A DNA stretch of 64,000 nucleotides from Holophagales bacterium (GCA_009837885.1 VXSP01000045.1:475644-539643); one strand, 5' to 3'. Shown: positions 19,968-29,055, counted from the stretch's first letter. A program made the numbers and translations. Notes: generated by a model from the sequence alone, not told the origin.

Positions 19968-21161
19968 CTGACCGGGGTTCTGATCTCCGCCGGCGAGGCG
20001 TCGGGCGACCGGCATGCCGCGGGACTCATGGAGGCGGCGGCTCGTCTGGCCGGGGACCGCGGTCGCATCCGCTTCTTCGGGCTCGGAGGCGACGCGATGG
20101 CCGCGGCCGGCCTGGACCCTGTCGCGCACAGCGACGAGGTCGCCGTCGTCGGCATCGCCGAGGTTGTCCGCGAACTGCCCCGCATCCGCCGTGTGTTCCG
20201 CAAGCTGTTGGAGGCGGCGGAGACGCGCCGGCCGAGCCTGGCCGTTCTGGTCGATTTCCCTGACTTCAACCTGCGGTTGGCGCGCCGCCTGCGCCGCCGC
20301 GGCATACCGGTTCTGTACTACGTCTCGCCCCAGGTGTGGGCGTGGCGGCGGCGGCGGGTACGGACGATCGCGCGCCTCGTCGATCGCATGCTCGTGCTCT
20401 TCCCGTTCGAGGTCGACGTGTACCGGGGACATGAACTCCATGTGGATCACGTGGGGCACCCGTTGGTCGACGACGTACCGGAGCTCCAGTCGGCATGGGA
20501 CCGGCAGGACGGGGTGCCGGAGCAATCCGTGCTGGCGCTCCTGCCGGGTTCGCGCAACAGCGAGGTTCGGCGGATCCTGCCACCCATGCTGCGGGCCGCC
20601 GCTGCGCTGATCGGGACCGCGGGACGCGCCGGCCAGGTCCGTCTGATCCTGGCGCCCACGGTCGACCAGGAACTGGTGCGGCGCCTGATCGCCCGCGGGC
20701 CCCTGGACGCGGATGAAGTGGACGTCGTGCGCGCCGGCCGGTTCGCAGCGGTCGCGGGCTCGCACCTCGCGCTCTGCGCCTCCGGTACGGCGACCCTCGA
20801 GGTGGGCCTGCTCGGAACGCCGATGATCGTGGTCTACCGTGTGTCCCCGCTGACCTACGCGATCGGACGCCTCCTGGTGGACCTGCCGTTCGTCAGCCTG
20901 GTGAACCTGGTGCTCGGCCGTCAGGTGGTGCCGGAGTTGCTGCAGGCGGAGGCGGATCACGAACGGATGGTCGGGGTGGCATCGAGGCTGCTGAGTCGAC
21001 GAAGTCGCATCGACGCCATGCGCGGGGCGCTGGCCGAACTTAGGCCGGCCCTCGGCGAGTCCGGAGCGAGCGAACGAGCGGCCGGCTGCCTGCTCGAGGA
21101 ACTGGGTCTTCCGGAAGAGGCGGCTGAGGGCCGGGGCCCCGAAGGGACAGCTCGGCCGTGA
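19968..21161 (+). CDS. lpxB: Lipid-A-disaccharide synthase
   Basis: Joins UDP-2,3-diacylglucosamine to lipid X to form the lipid A disaccharide on the cytoplasmic face of the inner membrane. It shows the outer membrane carries lipopolysaccharide. The essential N-terminal segment VLISAGEASGDRHAAGLM lies upstream of the first in-frame ATG at 20028, so a start there would remove it. The best start is CTG at 19968, with AGGA 7 bases before it, giving 397 residues. Other motifs: YVSPQVWAWRRRRVR, LLPGSRNSEVRRILP, and the C-terminal MIVVYRVSPLTY. The stop overlaps the yicC start. Confidence 0.93.
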   Translation: MTGVLISAGEASGDRHAAGLMEAAARLAGDRGRIRFFGLGGDAMAAAGLDPVAHSDEVAVVGIAEVVRELPRIRRVFRKLLEAAETRRPSLAVLVDFPDFNLRLARRLRRRGIPVLYYVSPQVWAWRRRRVRTIARLVDRMLVLFPFEVDVYRGHELHVDHVGHPLVDDVPELQSAWDRQDGVPEQSVLALLPGSRNSEVRRILPPMLRAAAALIGTAGRAGQVRLILAPTVDQELVRRLIARGPLDADEVDVVRAGRFAAVAGSHLALCASGTATLEVGLLGTPMIVVYRVSPLTYAIGRLLVDLPFVSLVNLVLGRQVVPELLQAEADHERMVGVASRLLSRRSRIDAMRGALAELRPALGESGASERAAGCLLEELGLPEEAAEGRGPEGTARP

Positions 21162-22033
21162 AGAGCATGACCGGCTACGGCGAGGCGTCGGCGGCCGACT
21201 GCCGTCATCGGGTGACGGTCACGGCTCGGTCCGTGAATCACCGCAACCTGGATGTCGCGGTGCGCGTGCGGGGCCCGTTCAGGAGCATCGAACCCGAACT
21301 GCGCACCGCGGTCGCGGAAGAAGTCGGGCGCGGCCGGGTGGAGATCGGCGTCGAGATCGAGTCGGCATGGGGCGCAGGCGACTTCCGTGAGACCGACGCG
21401 GCCGTGGAACGGTTGCTGGGGACGGTGCGGCGCTGGCAGCGACGGGGCATCGTCAACCCGGAGCTGAGCGCCGGAGAACTCCTGTCCGCCATCAGGGCAC
21501 TTCGCCCCGAATCAGGAGGTGCCGCTGATCAGGAAGAGCGGGCGCTGGTGGTCGAAACGTGCCGGCGAGCGCTGGCGTCCCTGGTGGCCGAGCGGGAACG
21601 GGAAGGGCAGGTGCTCGCCGTTGCGCTGAACGGGCACCTGGCCTCCCTTCGCGCCTGCGTCGGTACTCTGACGGCGCGCCGGAGCGAGGTCGTCGGCGAG
21701 GCGGCCGGAGAACTCGAACGCCGGATCGGCGAACTGCTGGGAGTCAGCGAGCCGCTCGATCCGGGTCGGCTGGTTCAGGAAGTCGCGCTTCTCGTGGAGC
21801 GCAGCGACACTTCCGAGGAGTTGGAGCGCCTCGACGGCCACCTGGAGGGCTTCGAGGCGGCGATGAAGGAGGGCGGCGCGATCGGTCGGCGGCTCGTGTT
21901 TCTCAGCCAGGAGATTCTGCGCGAGCTCAACACGGTCGGCTCCAAGTGCCGTGACCTCGAGATGCAGCGCGGTGTCGTCGAGGGTAAGGTGCTGTGCGAG
22001 CAGTTGCGCGAGCAGGCGCAGAACGTCGAATGA
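21158..22033 (+). CDS. yicC: YicC family endoribonuclease
   Basis: 291-residue member of the YicC/YloC family, now known as an endoribonuclease acting on small RNAs and mRNAs. The family start MKSMTGYGEASA is present at a GTG, as is the C-terminal block KEGGAIGRRLVFLSQEILRE followed by NTVGSK. It overlaps lpxB by 4 bases and precedes gmk and rpoZ, an order common in several phyla. Confidence 0.93.
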   Translation: MKSMTGYGEASAADCRHRVTVTARSVNHRNLDVAVRVRGPFRSIEPELRTAVAEEVGRGRVEIGVEIESAWGAGDFRETDAAVERLLGTVRRWQRRGIVNPELSAGELLSAIRALRPESGGAADQEERALVVETCRRALASLVAEREREGQVLAVALNGHLASLRACVGTLTARRSEVVGEAAGELERRIGELLGVSEPLDPGRLVQEVALLVERSDTSEELERLDGHLEGFEAAMKEGGAIGRRLVFLSQEILRELNTVGSKCRDLEMQRGVVEGKVLCEQLREQAQNVE

Positions 22034-22043
22034 CTGCGGGTAG

Positions 22044-22742
22044 ATGAAGGGCGCGGACAGAGAGCCGGACGGCGGGATTGAACCGGTCGTCGCCAAGGGG
22101 GAGTTGTTCATTCTCTCGGCGCCGTCGGGCGCCGGCAAGACCACCCTGGTCCACCACGGCATGAAGCTCATCGACGGTGTCGAGTTCTCGATCAGCCACA
22201 CGACCCGCCGGCCTCGGGAGAATGAGCGGGACGGGCACGACTACCATTTCGTCGATCGGAGCACCTTCGACCGGATGGTGGTCGATGGACGGTTCCTGGA
22301 GTGGGCGGAAGTTCACGGCAATCTCTACGGCACGGCGGTGGACGAAGTGCTACCGCGCGTCGAACGGGGAGTCGACGTCCTGCTCGACATCGACGTGCAG
22401 GGCGCGAAGCAGGTGATGTCGTTGCCGGGCGGTGCTGAAGGCACGCTTCAGACCGCGGTCTGGGGAATCTTCGTCATGCCGCCCAGCTACGAAGCGCTAG
22501 TGTCCCGACTGCGGGGACGGGACCTGGACGACGCGCCCGAGATCACGCAGCGTTTGGCCGGGTCGCTGGCCGAGGTGGATCGGGTCTGGGACTATGACTA
22601 TGTTATTGTCAATGACCGCGCTGAGGCCGCCAGCAGAATCCTGGCGACCATCATTCTCGAGAAACGACAGCGAAGGGGGCGGATGCGAGAACGCGTCAAC
22701 CGCGTTCTCGCGGATTTTCATGCACATGGACCGTATTCCTGA
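22044..22742 (+). CDS. gmk: Guanylate kinase
   Basis: Phosphorylates GMP to GDP, feeding GTP and dGTP pools (guaB in this window supplies the GMP precursor). Walker A LSAPSGAGKTTLV is followed by the GMP-binding SHTTRRPRENERDGHDYHFV. At 232 residues it is slightly long because of an extended N-terminus. Its last 23 bases overlap the rpoZ start region and contain a perfect hairpin. Confidence 0.96.
   Translation: MKGADREPDGGIEPVVAKGELFILSAPSGAGKTTLVHHGMKLIDGVEFSISHTTRRPRENERDGHDYHFVDRSTFDRMVVDGRFLEWAEVHGNLYGTAVDEVLPRVERGVDVLLDIDVQGAKQVMSLPGGAEGTLQTAVWGIFVMPPSYEALVSRLRGRDLDDAPEITQRLAGSLAEVDRVWDYDYVIVNDRAEAASRILATIILEKRQRRGRMRERVNRVLADFHAHGPYS
22685..22711 (+). other. Perfect 11-bp hairpin at the gmk-rpoZ junction
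   Basis: GCGAGAACGCG, loop TCAAC, CGCGTTCTCGC, followed by GGATTTTC. It lies inside the end of gmk and ends 9 bases before the rpoZ start, over the place where a ribosome binding site would be. It could attenuate transcription or hide the rpoZ start. Confidence 0.6.
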
Positions 22743-22992
22743 GAAGATCGACAGCAAGTTCCGTTACGTCCTCCTGGCCGCGCGCCGCGCTGAGCAACTG
22801 ATTCGAGGTGCTCAGGAACGGATGCCGCGGGAGAGCCCGAAGTTCGCCCGGCATGCGATGAAGGAGATCGCGAACGAGCTGATCGACTGGGACTACGGCG
22901 AGGCGCCGGAGTCCTCGGAAGCGGATGGCGGCGACGAGGACGGCGCGGACGCGGAGAGCGGCGGACTGAGTCCCCCCAGTACCGTCAACTAG
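22720..22992 (+). CDS. rpoZ: DNA-directed RNA polymerase omega subunit
   Basis: Small subunit that helps RNA polymerase assembly and, in many bacteria, ppGpp response. The core reads KIDSKFRYVLLAARRAEQL, then ARHAMKEIANELI, with an acidic disordered tail. The start overlaps gmk; ATG at 22720 or 22726 both fit, giving 90 or 88 residues. No ordinary ribosome binding site is seen, consistent with coupling to gmk translation. It is bracketed by two perfect hairpins. Confidence 0.9.
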   Translation: MHMDRIPEKIDSKFRYVLLAARRAEQLIRGAQERMPRESPKFARHAMKEIANELIDWDYGEAPESSEADGGDEDGADAESGGLSPPSTVN

Positions 22993-23003
22993 AGGACGGT
23001 ACT
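22978..23003 (+). other. Perfect 9-bp hairpin across the rpoZ stop and coaBC start region
   Basis: AGTACCGTC, 8-base loop containing the rpoZ stop, GACGGTACT, ending 2 bases before the coaBC GTG. The AGAGG that would serve as the coaBC ribosome binding site falls in the loop and 3' arm, so folding may limit coaBC translation. Confidence 0.5.
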
Positions 23004-23005
23004 GC

Positions 23006-24238
23006 GTGCCTGAACGGGCAGCCAGAGTTCTCCTCGGGATCACCGGCGGTATCGCCGCCTACAAGGGGGCCTACCTGGTTCGCCGGCTTCGGGAGCGCGG
23101 CCTTGAAGTCCGCTGCGCGCCCACCCTGGCTGCCGAGAGCTTCGTCTCTCCCCTGACGCTGGAGGTACTGAGCGGCGACCGGGTCTACGGCCAGGAGTAT
23201 CTGGCGCGCGACGGCGGCAGCGACGGTGCGGAACTGCACGTCGAGGCCGCGCAGTGGGCCGATCTTCTGTGCGTCGCGCCGGCGACCGCGAACACGCTGG
23301 CTCGCCTGGCCCTGGGCCTGGCGGACGACTTCCTGAGCACGACGGCGCTGATGTTCGAAGGACCGGTGGTGGTCGCTCCCGCCATGCATGACGCCATGTG
23401 GCGGAAACCGGCCGTCGAGGCCCGCGTCGCCACTCTGCGCGACCGCGCCGTGGAGGTCGTCGGCCCGGTCGAGGGTGTGCTGGCTTCAGGTGAACTCGGC
23501 TGGGGCCGCATGGCCGAGCCGGAGGCGATCGTCGAGACCGTGTGCCGGGTCCTTGGCCTGTCCGCGACGGAAGACGCAGCACCCGTCGGCCCCCTCGCCG
23601 GCCGGAGGGTCGTCGTCACCGCCGGTCCGACCTACGAGGCGATCGACCCGGTGCGCTTCCTGGGCAATCGATCAAGCGGCCGGATGGGGTTCGCGCTGGC
23701 GCGCCAGGCGGCGATCCGTGGCGCCATGGTCACACTGGTTGCCGGTCCCGTGAAGCTCGAGACGCCCGCCGGCGTGCGACGGGTCGACGTCGTCTCGGCC
23801 GCCGAGATGGAGGCGGCGCTCCACGAGGCGGCGCACGACGCCGACCTGGTGGTCATGGCGGCCGCCATTGCCGACTACCGGCCCCGCGAGTGCGCCGAGC
23901 AGAAGATGAAGAAGTCGGGCGGAGACGGCCTGGTGCTGGAGCTCGAACAGAATCCGGACCTCCTGGCCGGTCTGGCGGCGGTGGCGCCGCGGGCGCTGCG
24001 CGTCGGTTTCGCAGCGGAGACCGAACATCTGGAGCGCTCGGCGCGGGACAAGCTGAGGGCGAAGAGGGCGCACTGGATCGTGGCCAACGACGTCTCTCGC
24101 CCGGACATCGGTTTCGAGTCCGCCGACAACGAGGTCGTCGTCTTCGGCGCGAACGGGGAAGTCGAACGGTTTCCGAAGCAGTCCAAGGATCAACTGGCCG
24201 GACGGTTGCTGGAACTGTTCGCCGGCGAGGCGGCGTGA
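23006..24238 (+). CDS. coaBC: Bifunctional phosphopantothenoylcysteine decarboxylase / phosphopantothenate-cysteine ligase
   Basis: Carries out two successive steps of coenzyme A synthesis: CTP-dependent joining of cysteine to 4'-phosphopantothenate, then FMN-dependent decarboxylation. The 410-residue protein has the CoaC flavoprotein half (LLGITGGIAAYKGAYLVR, with catalytic His in ELHVEAAQWAD and PAMHDAMW) and the CoaB half (VVVTAGPTYEAIDPVRFLGN and SSGRMGFALA). GTG start. The gmk-rpoZ-coaBC order is widely conserved. Confidence 0.96.
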   Translation: MPERAARVLLGITGGIAAYKGAYLVRRLRERGLEVRCAPTLAAESFVSPLTLEVLSGDRVYGQEYLARDGGSDGAELHVEAAQWADLLCVAPATANTLARLALGLADDFLSTTALMFEGPVVVAPAMHDAMWRKPAVEARVATLRDRAVEVVGPVEGVLASGELGWGRMAEPEAIVETVCRVLGLSATEDAAPVGPLAGRRVVVTAGPTYEAIDPVRFLGNRSSGRMGFALARQAAIRGAMVTLVAGPVKLETPAGVRRVDVVSAAEMEAALHEAAHDADLVVMAAAIADYRPRECAEQKMKKSGGDGLVLELEQNPDLLAGLAAVAPRALRVGFAAETEHLERSARDKLRAKRAHWIVANDVSRPDIGFESADNEVVVFGANGEVERFPKQSKDQLAGRLLELFAGEAA

Positions 24239-24942
24239 ATCGCAACCGTCTGCCGATTCCCCAGGAGATCGATCTGCTGCGGGATCTGGGCTTCACGGAC
24301 GCCTATCCGCCGCCGGCGGCACCAACGACACGGTCGGCGTCAGCGGCGCCATCGGCGCCGGTGGCGACAGGTGGCCGTCTGGAGCACCTGCGCGCGGTTG
24401 CCGAGGAGGCCCAGGGCTGTACGGCGTGTGGTCTTTGCAAGGCGCGGAACAAGGTCGTCTTCGGCGACGGTGACGGCGAGGCGGACCTGATGTTCGTGGG
24501 CGAGGGCCCGGGCGCTCAGGAGGATCGGCAGGGGCTGCCGTTCGTAGGGCCGGCCGGACAGCTCCTGACGCGGATCATCCAGGCCATCGACCTCCGCCGC
24601 GAGGACGTCTACATCACGAACGTCGTGAAGTGCAGGCCGCCGAACAACAGGGACCCGCAGCCTGACGAGACGGCGGCCTGCCGTTCCTTTCTCGATCGCC
24701 AGGTAGACCTCATCGCACCCCGCGTGATCGTCGCCCTGGGCAGGGTCGCCGCGCAGCAACTGCTGGGGACGACCAGTTCCCTGGGACGCCTGCGCGGGAC
24801 GTGGCACGAAGCTCGAGGCGTGCCGGTTCGCGTCACGTATCACCCGGCGGCCCTGCTTCGGAATCCGTCGTACAGGCGGCCCGTCTGGGAGGACATGCAG
24901 GTCGTCCGCGACCGGCTGTTCGGTGCCGACGGGGCGGAGTAG
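24235..24942 (+). CDS. Uracil-DNA glycosylase, family 4 (iron-sulfur type)
   Basis: Removes uracil from DNA to start base-excision repair. The family-4 signature is clear: CTACGLCKARNKVVFGDG (iron-sulfur cysteines), FVGEGPGAQEDRQGLPFVG, TNVVKCRPPNNR and the C-terminal TYHPAALLRN. The chosen GTG overlaps the coaBC stop by 4 bases; the open frame runs further upstream into coaBC and is not used. It has 235 residues, with a low-complexity Ala/Pro linker at about 25-45. Confidence 0.93.
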   Translation: MNRNRLPIPQEIDLLRDLGFTDAYPPPAAPTTRSASAAPSAPVATGGRLEHLRAVAEEAQGCTACGLCKARNKVVFGDGDGEADLMFVGEGPGAQEDRQGLPFVGPAGQLLTRIIQAIDLRREDVYITNVVKCRPPNNRDPQPDETAACRSFLDRQVDLIAPRVIVALGRVAAQQLLGTTSSLGRLRGTWHEARGVPVRVTYHPAALLRNPSYRRPVWEDMQVVRDRLFGADGAE

Positions 24943-24953
24943 TCTTCGCTACC

Positions 24954-26036
24954 TTGAAGGCGGCGGCAAACCAATCCGAAGGGGCCGACATCGGGTCGCC
25001 GGGTGTCTGCGAGGACGTTTGCGAGGCGATCGGAGGTACGCCGATGGTGCGTCTCCGGCGCTCCCTGGGCGGGGCCGGAGCCGGCGTCGAGGTGTTCGCC
25101 AAGCTCGAGTTCCTCAACCCGATGGGCAGTGTGAAGGACCGGGTCGCGCGCTATCTCGTGGATCGCGCGCTCGCGTCCGGCGTGCTCAAGCCCGGCGGGC
25201 TGGTGATCGAGGCGTCCTCCGGCAACACGGCGATGGGCCTGGCCATGATGGCGACCACCCGTGGACTGCGCTGCCGGGCGGTGGTACGCCGCCAGACCAG
25301 CCGCGAGAAGCTCGATTGCCTGCGGGCTCTGGGCGTCGAGCTCGTTCTGGTGGACGGTGATCTGGATCCCGAGCACCCGGATTCGTACAACCGGAAGGCG
25401 CGGAGCCTCGTCGCGGCCGAGCCGGAGGCCTTCTTCCCGGACCAGCACAACAACCGGGACAACAACGAGTGCCACTACGAAACGACGGCTCCGGAGATCT
25501 GGCGCCAGATGGAGGGCCGGATCGACGTCTTCGTCGGCGGTATCGGTACCGGGGGCACGGTTTCCGGGGTGGGCCGCTTCCTGAAGGAGAAGGACCCGGC
25601 CATCCAGGTCGTGGCGGTCGACGTCGAGGGATCCGTGTTCAGCCGTCACTTCGCGGCTCTCTCCGGCGGCCCCGACGCTTCCGCGCCGGCGGGTCGCTAC
25701 CTGCTCGAGGGGCTGGGCGACGAGGAGATCATCGACTGTCCGGAGTTCGAGGTCTTCGACCGGATGCTCCAGGTCAGCGACGCCGAGGCGTTCCTTGCGG
25801 CCCGCGAGCTTGCCCGGCACGAGGCGATGCTGGTGGGCGGTTCGAGCGGCGCGGCGCTATGGGGCGTGCGGAAGATGTTGCGGGAACTGCGACCGGGCGC
25901 CCGGGTCGTGACCCTGTTCCCCGACTCGGGGACCCGCTACCTCAGCACGATCTACAACGATGACTGGCTGCGCGAACGGGGGCTGCCCGTCTCGCGCGGC
26001 GAACGCGGGCCTCAGCCGGCGAAGATCAGGTCATAG
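24954..26036 (+). CDS. PLP-dependent cysteine synthase family protein
   Basis: Beta-replacement enzyme of the cysteine synthase / cystathionine beta-synthase fold, likely making cysteine from O-acetylserine or O-phosphoserine. The PLP lysine is in MGSVKDRVARYL, with the substrate loop SSGNTAMGLAM, phosphate loop GGIGTGGTVSGVG and GGSSGAALWG. A TTG start 12 bases after the preceding gene gives 360 residues, longer than CysK. The segment DPEHPDSYNRKARSLVAAEP suggests a CysM or cystathionine-synthase subgroup. Its end overlaps the convergent CPBP gene by 25 bases. Confidence 0.88.
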   Translation: MKAAANQSEGADIGSPGVCEDVCEAIGGTPMVRLRRSLGGAGAGVEVFAKLEFLNPMGSVKDRVARYLVDRALASGVLKPGGLVIEASSGNTAMGLAMMATTRGLRCRAVVRRQTSREKLDCLRALGVELVLVDGDLDPEHPDSYNRKARSLVAAEPEAFFPDQHNNRDNNECHYETTAPEIWRQMEGRIDVFVGGIGTGGTVSGVGRFLKEKDPAIQVVAVDVEGSVFSRHFAALSGGPDASAPAGRYLLEGLGDEEIIDCPEFEVFDRMLQVSDAEAFLAARELARHEAMLVGGSSGAALWGVRKMLRELRPGARVVTLFPDSGTRYLSTIYNDDWLRERGLPVSRGERGPQPAKIRS

Positions 26037-26752
26037 CCCACGGCCATGATCGCCAGGTCGAGACAGACGTGGCTGAGCCAGGGCGCGAGCAGGCGGTTGC
26101 CCGTGGCGCGGTAGAGAACCGACCAGAGGACGCCTCCGAAGACGACCGGAAGCGACATGAGGGTCAGGAGCAGGACCGAGGTGTCGCCAAGATAGACGCC
26201 GATGACGACCACGTGGTGAGCCGCGAAGCCGATGGCGGCTACCAGGTGCGACCACCTGGACGAGGTCAGGCGGCGGAGCCGGCCGTAGACGAAGGCGCGC
26301 CAGTAGACCTCCTCGAGCCAGGAGTGGACGAAGCTGATCAGAAGTGCCGCGACGACGTAGCGCTCCAGGGTGTCGAGATGGAAGTCGGCCAGCTTGACGG
26401 TGATCGCCTCGGCGGCGGTCGCGGCCGTTTCGCCGCCGCGAAACAGCACGGAATAGGCCAGCCACGTGAAACCGGCTCCCGCGATACCGGTGCCCAGGCC
26501 GAGCCCAATCGATCGGCCGGGCCGCGCGGGGCCGAAGGCGGCCGCCAGAAGGACGCCCAGGACGGCTAGCGGTCCGGCGAACTGAATCGTCTTCGCACCG
26601 AGGTAGACGGGTGCGACCCAGGCCGTGCCCTCGAGCCAGACGAAGTAGGCGAGCGAGGCGACCGTGGGCAACGTCATCGCGGCGCCCAGGATCGTCCACC
26701 AGAGCGCTCGACGGCGCGGCTCGATCGATTCGTTCTCGCCGGGCCGGTTCAT
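26012..26752 (-). CDS. CPBP family intramembrane metalloprotease (CAAX/Rce1-like)
   Basis: 246-residue membrane protein with about seven hydrophobic helices. The three Abi/CPBP motifs are all present: EEVYWRAFVYGRL (EExxxR), AAHHVVV, and WLSHVCLDLAIM (HxxxD), which together build the zinc or catalytic site. Targets of bacterial members are mostly unknown. Its ATG overlaps the preceding glycosyltransferase stop by 4 bases, placing it last in the pseudokinase-glycosyltransferase run. Confidence 0.88.
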   Translation of the reverse strand: MNRPGENESIEPRRRALWWTILGAAMTLPTVASLAYFVWLEGTAWVAPVYLGAKTIQFAGPLAVLGVLLAAAFGPARPGRSIGLGLGTGIAGAGFTWLAYSVLFRGGETAATAAEAITVKLADFHLDTLERYVVAALLISFVHSWLEEVYWRAFVYGRLRRLTSSRWSHLVAAIGFAAHHVVVIGVYLGDTSVLLLTLMSLPVVFGGVLWSVLYRATGNRLLAPWLSHVCLDLAIMAVGYDLIFAG

Positions 26753-28029
26753 GGCCGGGCGCCATCCTCCAGGGCGTCGACGTAGGCCTGCCGGTATCTG
26801 CCGGCCACGATGTCCCAGGTCAGTTGGGCGACGGCGCGGGCGCGGGCCCGGGCGCCCATCAGGCGCCGCTTTTCCGGGTTGCCGAGTAGGCCCGCGATCG
26901 CCTCCCTCAGAGCGGCGCGGTCCTGCTCCGGAACAAGGACTCCCTGGATTCCCGATTCCACCGCGAGGGGGATTCCGGAGACCGTGGTGGCGACCACCGG
27001 GAGCCCGCTGGCCAGGGCCTCCAGGATCACGTTGGGCAGGCCGTCGACGTTGCCCTGGGGATCGTGAACGGCGGGGAGGACGAAAAGGTCGGCGCCGCGG
27101 TAGAGACCGGGCAGATCGTCGTGGGCGACGGCGCCGGGAAGGTGGACCCGGCTCGCGTGGTCCGGCCTCCATCCGTTGAGCGCCGCCTGGAAGTCCGCCA
27201 TCTGATCGCCGTCGCCGGCAATGATCGCGTGCAGGTCACTGAAGTTGGACAGCAACCGGGGCAGCACGTCGACCAGGACCTGGAAGCCCTTCTTCGTCGC
27301 CAGGCGGCCGACGCCGAGCAGGACGGTGGAGTGTCCTGGAATGTCCAGGCGTTCACGCCAGGATTGCTCATCCGGCTCGCCCGGGAGCTCCCCGGCCGGG
27401 CGGAACATGTCGGTATCGACGCCGTAGGGGATGACGCGCGACGGCTTGCCGCGATAGCCGATTCGCTGGACTCGCTCGACGAGTTCGGGCGAGCATCCGG
27501 TGAGCAGGCCGCAACGGGCCAGGGCGCGACGGATCGCCGGCCGCGCGAGCGCCTTCTCGGCCAGGAAGACGTCGCTGCCATGAAGGCCCGCCGCGATCAG
27601 TGTCCCTTTTCCGTGCACACCCGGCCACAGGGCCACCAGCCCGTTCGGGGCGACCCAATGGGCGTGGAGCAGGTCGTAGCGTTCCCGTCCGAGGTGCCGG
27701 GCCACCGCCCTCGCCGCCGCGAGCAGATAGAGGGGAGCGGCGAACGCGGCGCCCGGCCGTACATGTTCGTCCGCGGCCAGACTGCGGCCGTAGCCAAGGA
27801 CCTCCAGTGGACGGGGGGCGTAGGCGAAGGAGCGGACATCGACGCCGTCGTCGCTCCAGGCGCGGCGCACCCCCGCCGCGCGCGGCGTGAGCACCGTGAC
27901 GCGGTCGCCGCCGCGGACCAGCCCACGGGCCAGCTCACGGATGAACGGTCCGGCCGTATCGCCGGGCCAGCGAGGGTAGGTCTGGGTGAGGAAGAGGATG
28001 CGCAGGATCGCGCTCCTGCCGCCGGACAA
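26749..28029 (-). CDS. Glycosyltransferase family 4
   Basis: 426-residue GT-B enzyme for a surface glycan. N-terminal LRILFLTQTYPRWPGDTAGPF is typical of polysaccharide GT4 proteins, with HAHWVAPNGLVA in the acceptor half, LLGVGRLATKKGF before the donor site and EALASGLPVVATTVSGIP in it. The apparent start is TTG, 6 bases downstream of the GT2 gene. Third gene of a four-gene minus-strand set. Confidence 0.88.
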   Translation of the reverse strand: MSGGRSAILRILFLTQTYPRWPGDTAGPFIRELARGLVRGGDRVTVLTPRAAGVRRAWSDDGVDVRSFAYAPRPLEVLGYGRSLAADEHVRPGAAFAAPLYLLAAARAVARHLGRERYDLLHAHWVAPNGLVALWPGVHGKGTLIAAGLHGSDVFLAEKALARPAIRRALARCGLLTGCSPELVERVQRIGYRGKPSRVIPYGVDTDMFRPAGELPGEPDEQSWRERLDIPGHSTVLLGVGRLATKKGFQVLVDVLPRLLSNFSDLHAIIAGDGDQMADFQAALNGWRPDHASRVHLPGAVAHDDLPGLYRGADLFVLPAVHDPQGNVDGLPNVILEALASGLPVVATTVSGIPLAVESGIQGVLVPEQDRAALREAIAGLLGNPEKRRLMGARARARAVAQLTWDIVAGRYRQAYVDALEDGARP

Positions 28030-28035
28030 CCGCTC

Positions 28036-29055
28036 TCAGCCGACCCGCTCGCGCACCGAGTAGCTGTCGGGCCGGCGAAAGTTCTTGAAGGTAATCAGTT
28101 CGCCGATCAGGCCGGTCGTGACGATCTGGATGCCCAGGACCATCAACAGGACCCCGAGCAGCAGCAGCGGCCGATTGGAGAGAGTGGCGCCGGCGAACCA
28201 GGTGGCCGCGAGCCAGGCGCAGATGCCCAGGCCGGCCGCGAAGCTGATCAGACCGATCGGGCCGAAGAGGTGCAGCGGGCGGCGGGTGAAGCGGCTGATG
28301 AACAGGACCGTGATCAGGTCCACGGGTCCCTTGTAGGAGCGATCCCATCCGTACCGGCTGCGGCCGATGCGGCGCGGATGGTGAGCCACCGGAATCTCGC
28401 CGACGAGAAAACCGCGACGGCTGGCGAGCACGGGAATGTAGCGATGGAGTTCCCCGTACACGGCGACCTGCTCCAGGACTTCCCGGCGGTAGGCCTTGAA
28501 GCCGGAGTTGAAGTCATGCAGCCTGACGTTCGAGAGGGTGCGCGTCACCCAGTTGAAGACCTTCGACGCCAGCCGCCGGCGCCACGGGTCGCGCCGGGTG
28601 CGCTTCCAGCCGGAGACGAGATCGAGGGGGCCGTCGTCCAGCGCCTGCAGCAGACGCGGAATCTCGTCGGGATCGTCCTGCAGGTCGCCGTCCATCGTGA
28701 CGAGAATCCGGCCCCGCGAGTGATCGACGCCGGCCGAGAGGGCGGCTGCCTTGCCGAAGTTCCGGCGCAGTCGAATGAGCCGCACCCGGGGGTCGCGCTC
28801 GTGTTCGCGGCGCACGGCATCGGACGTGCCGTCGGTCGAGCCGTCGTCGATGAAAACGAGTTCCGCCCGGACGTCGATGGCGTCCAGATTGGCAAGGACG
28901 CGCTCGGCCAGGGCGGCTACCGTCCCGCTTTCGTCGAGGACCGGTACGAGAACGCTGACGTCGATGGGCGCCTCCTGGTCCCTGTCGACGGACGGCTCGT
29001 CGGCCCAGGAAGCGGCTTCGCTCCGTGGCGCCGTCAACTCGATCGTCTCGGCCAT
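28036..29055 (-). CDS. Polyprenyl-phosphate glycosyltransferase, GT2 (DPM1/ArnC/GtrB-like)
   Basis: Transfers a sugar to a lipid carrier phosphate, making membrane-bound donors for envelope glycans. The GT-A domain shows SVLVPVLDESGTV, FIDDGSTDGT, the metal-binding TMDGDLQDDP and ADFNSG-like LHDFNSGFKAYRRE. Two C-terminal membrane helices (about residues 265-290 and 298-322) fit the GtrB/ArnC layout. 339 residues from a clear ATG. It lies between the pseudokinase and GT4 genes. Confidence 0.92.
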   Translation of the reverse strand: MAETIELTAPRSEAASWADEPSVDRDQEAPIDVSVLVPVLDESGTVAALAERVLANLDAIDVRAELVFIDDGSTDGTSDAVRREHERDPRVRLIRLRRNFGKAAALSAGVDHSRGRILVTMDGDLQDDPDEIPRLLQALDDGPLDLVSGWKRTRRDPWRRRLASKVFNWVTRTLSNVRLHDFNSGFKAYRREVLEQVAVYGELHRYIPVLASRRGFLVGEIPVAHHPRRIGRSRYGWDRSYKGPVDLITVLFISRFTRRPLHLFGPIGLISFAAGLGICAWLAATWFAGATLSNRPLLLLGVLLMVLGIQIVTTGLIGELITFKNFRRPDSYSVRERVG

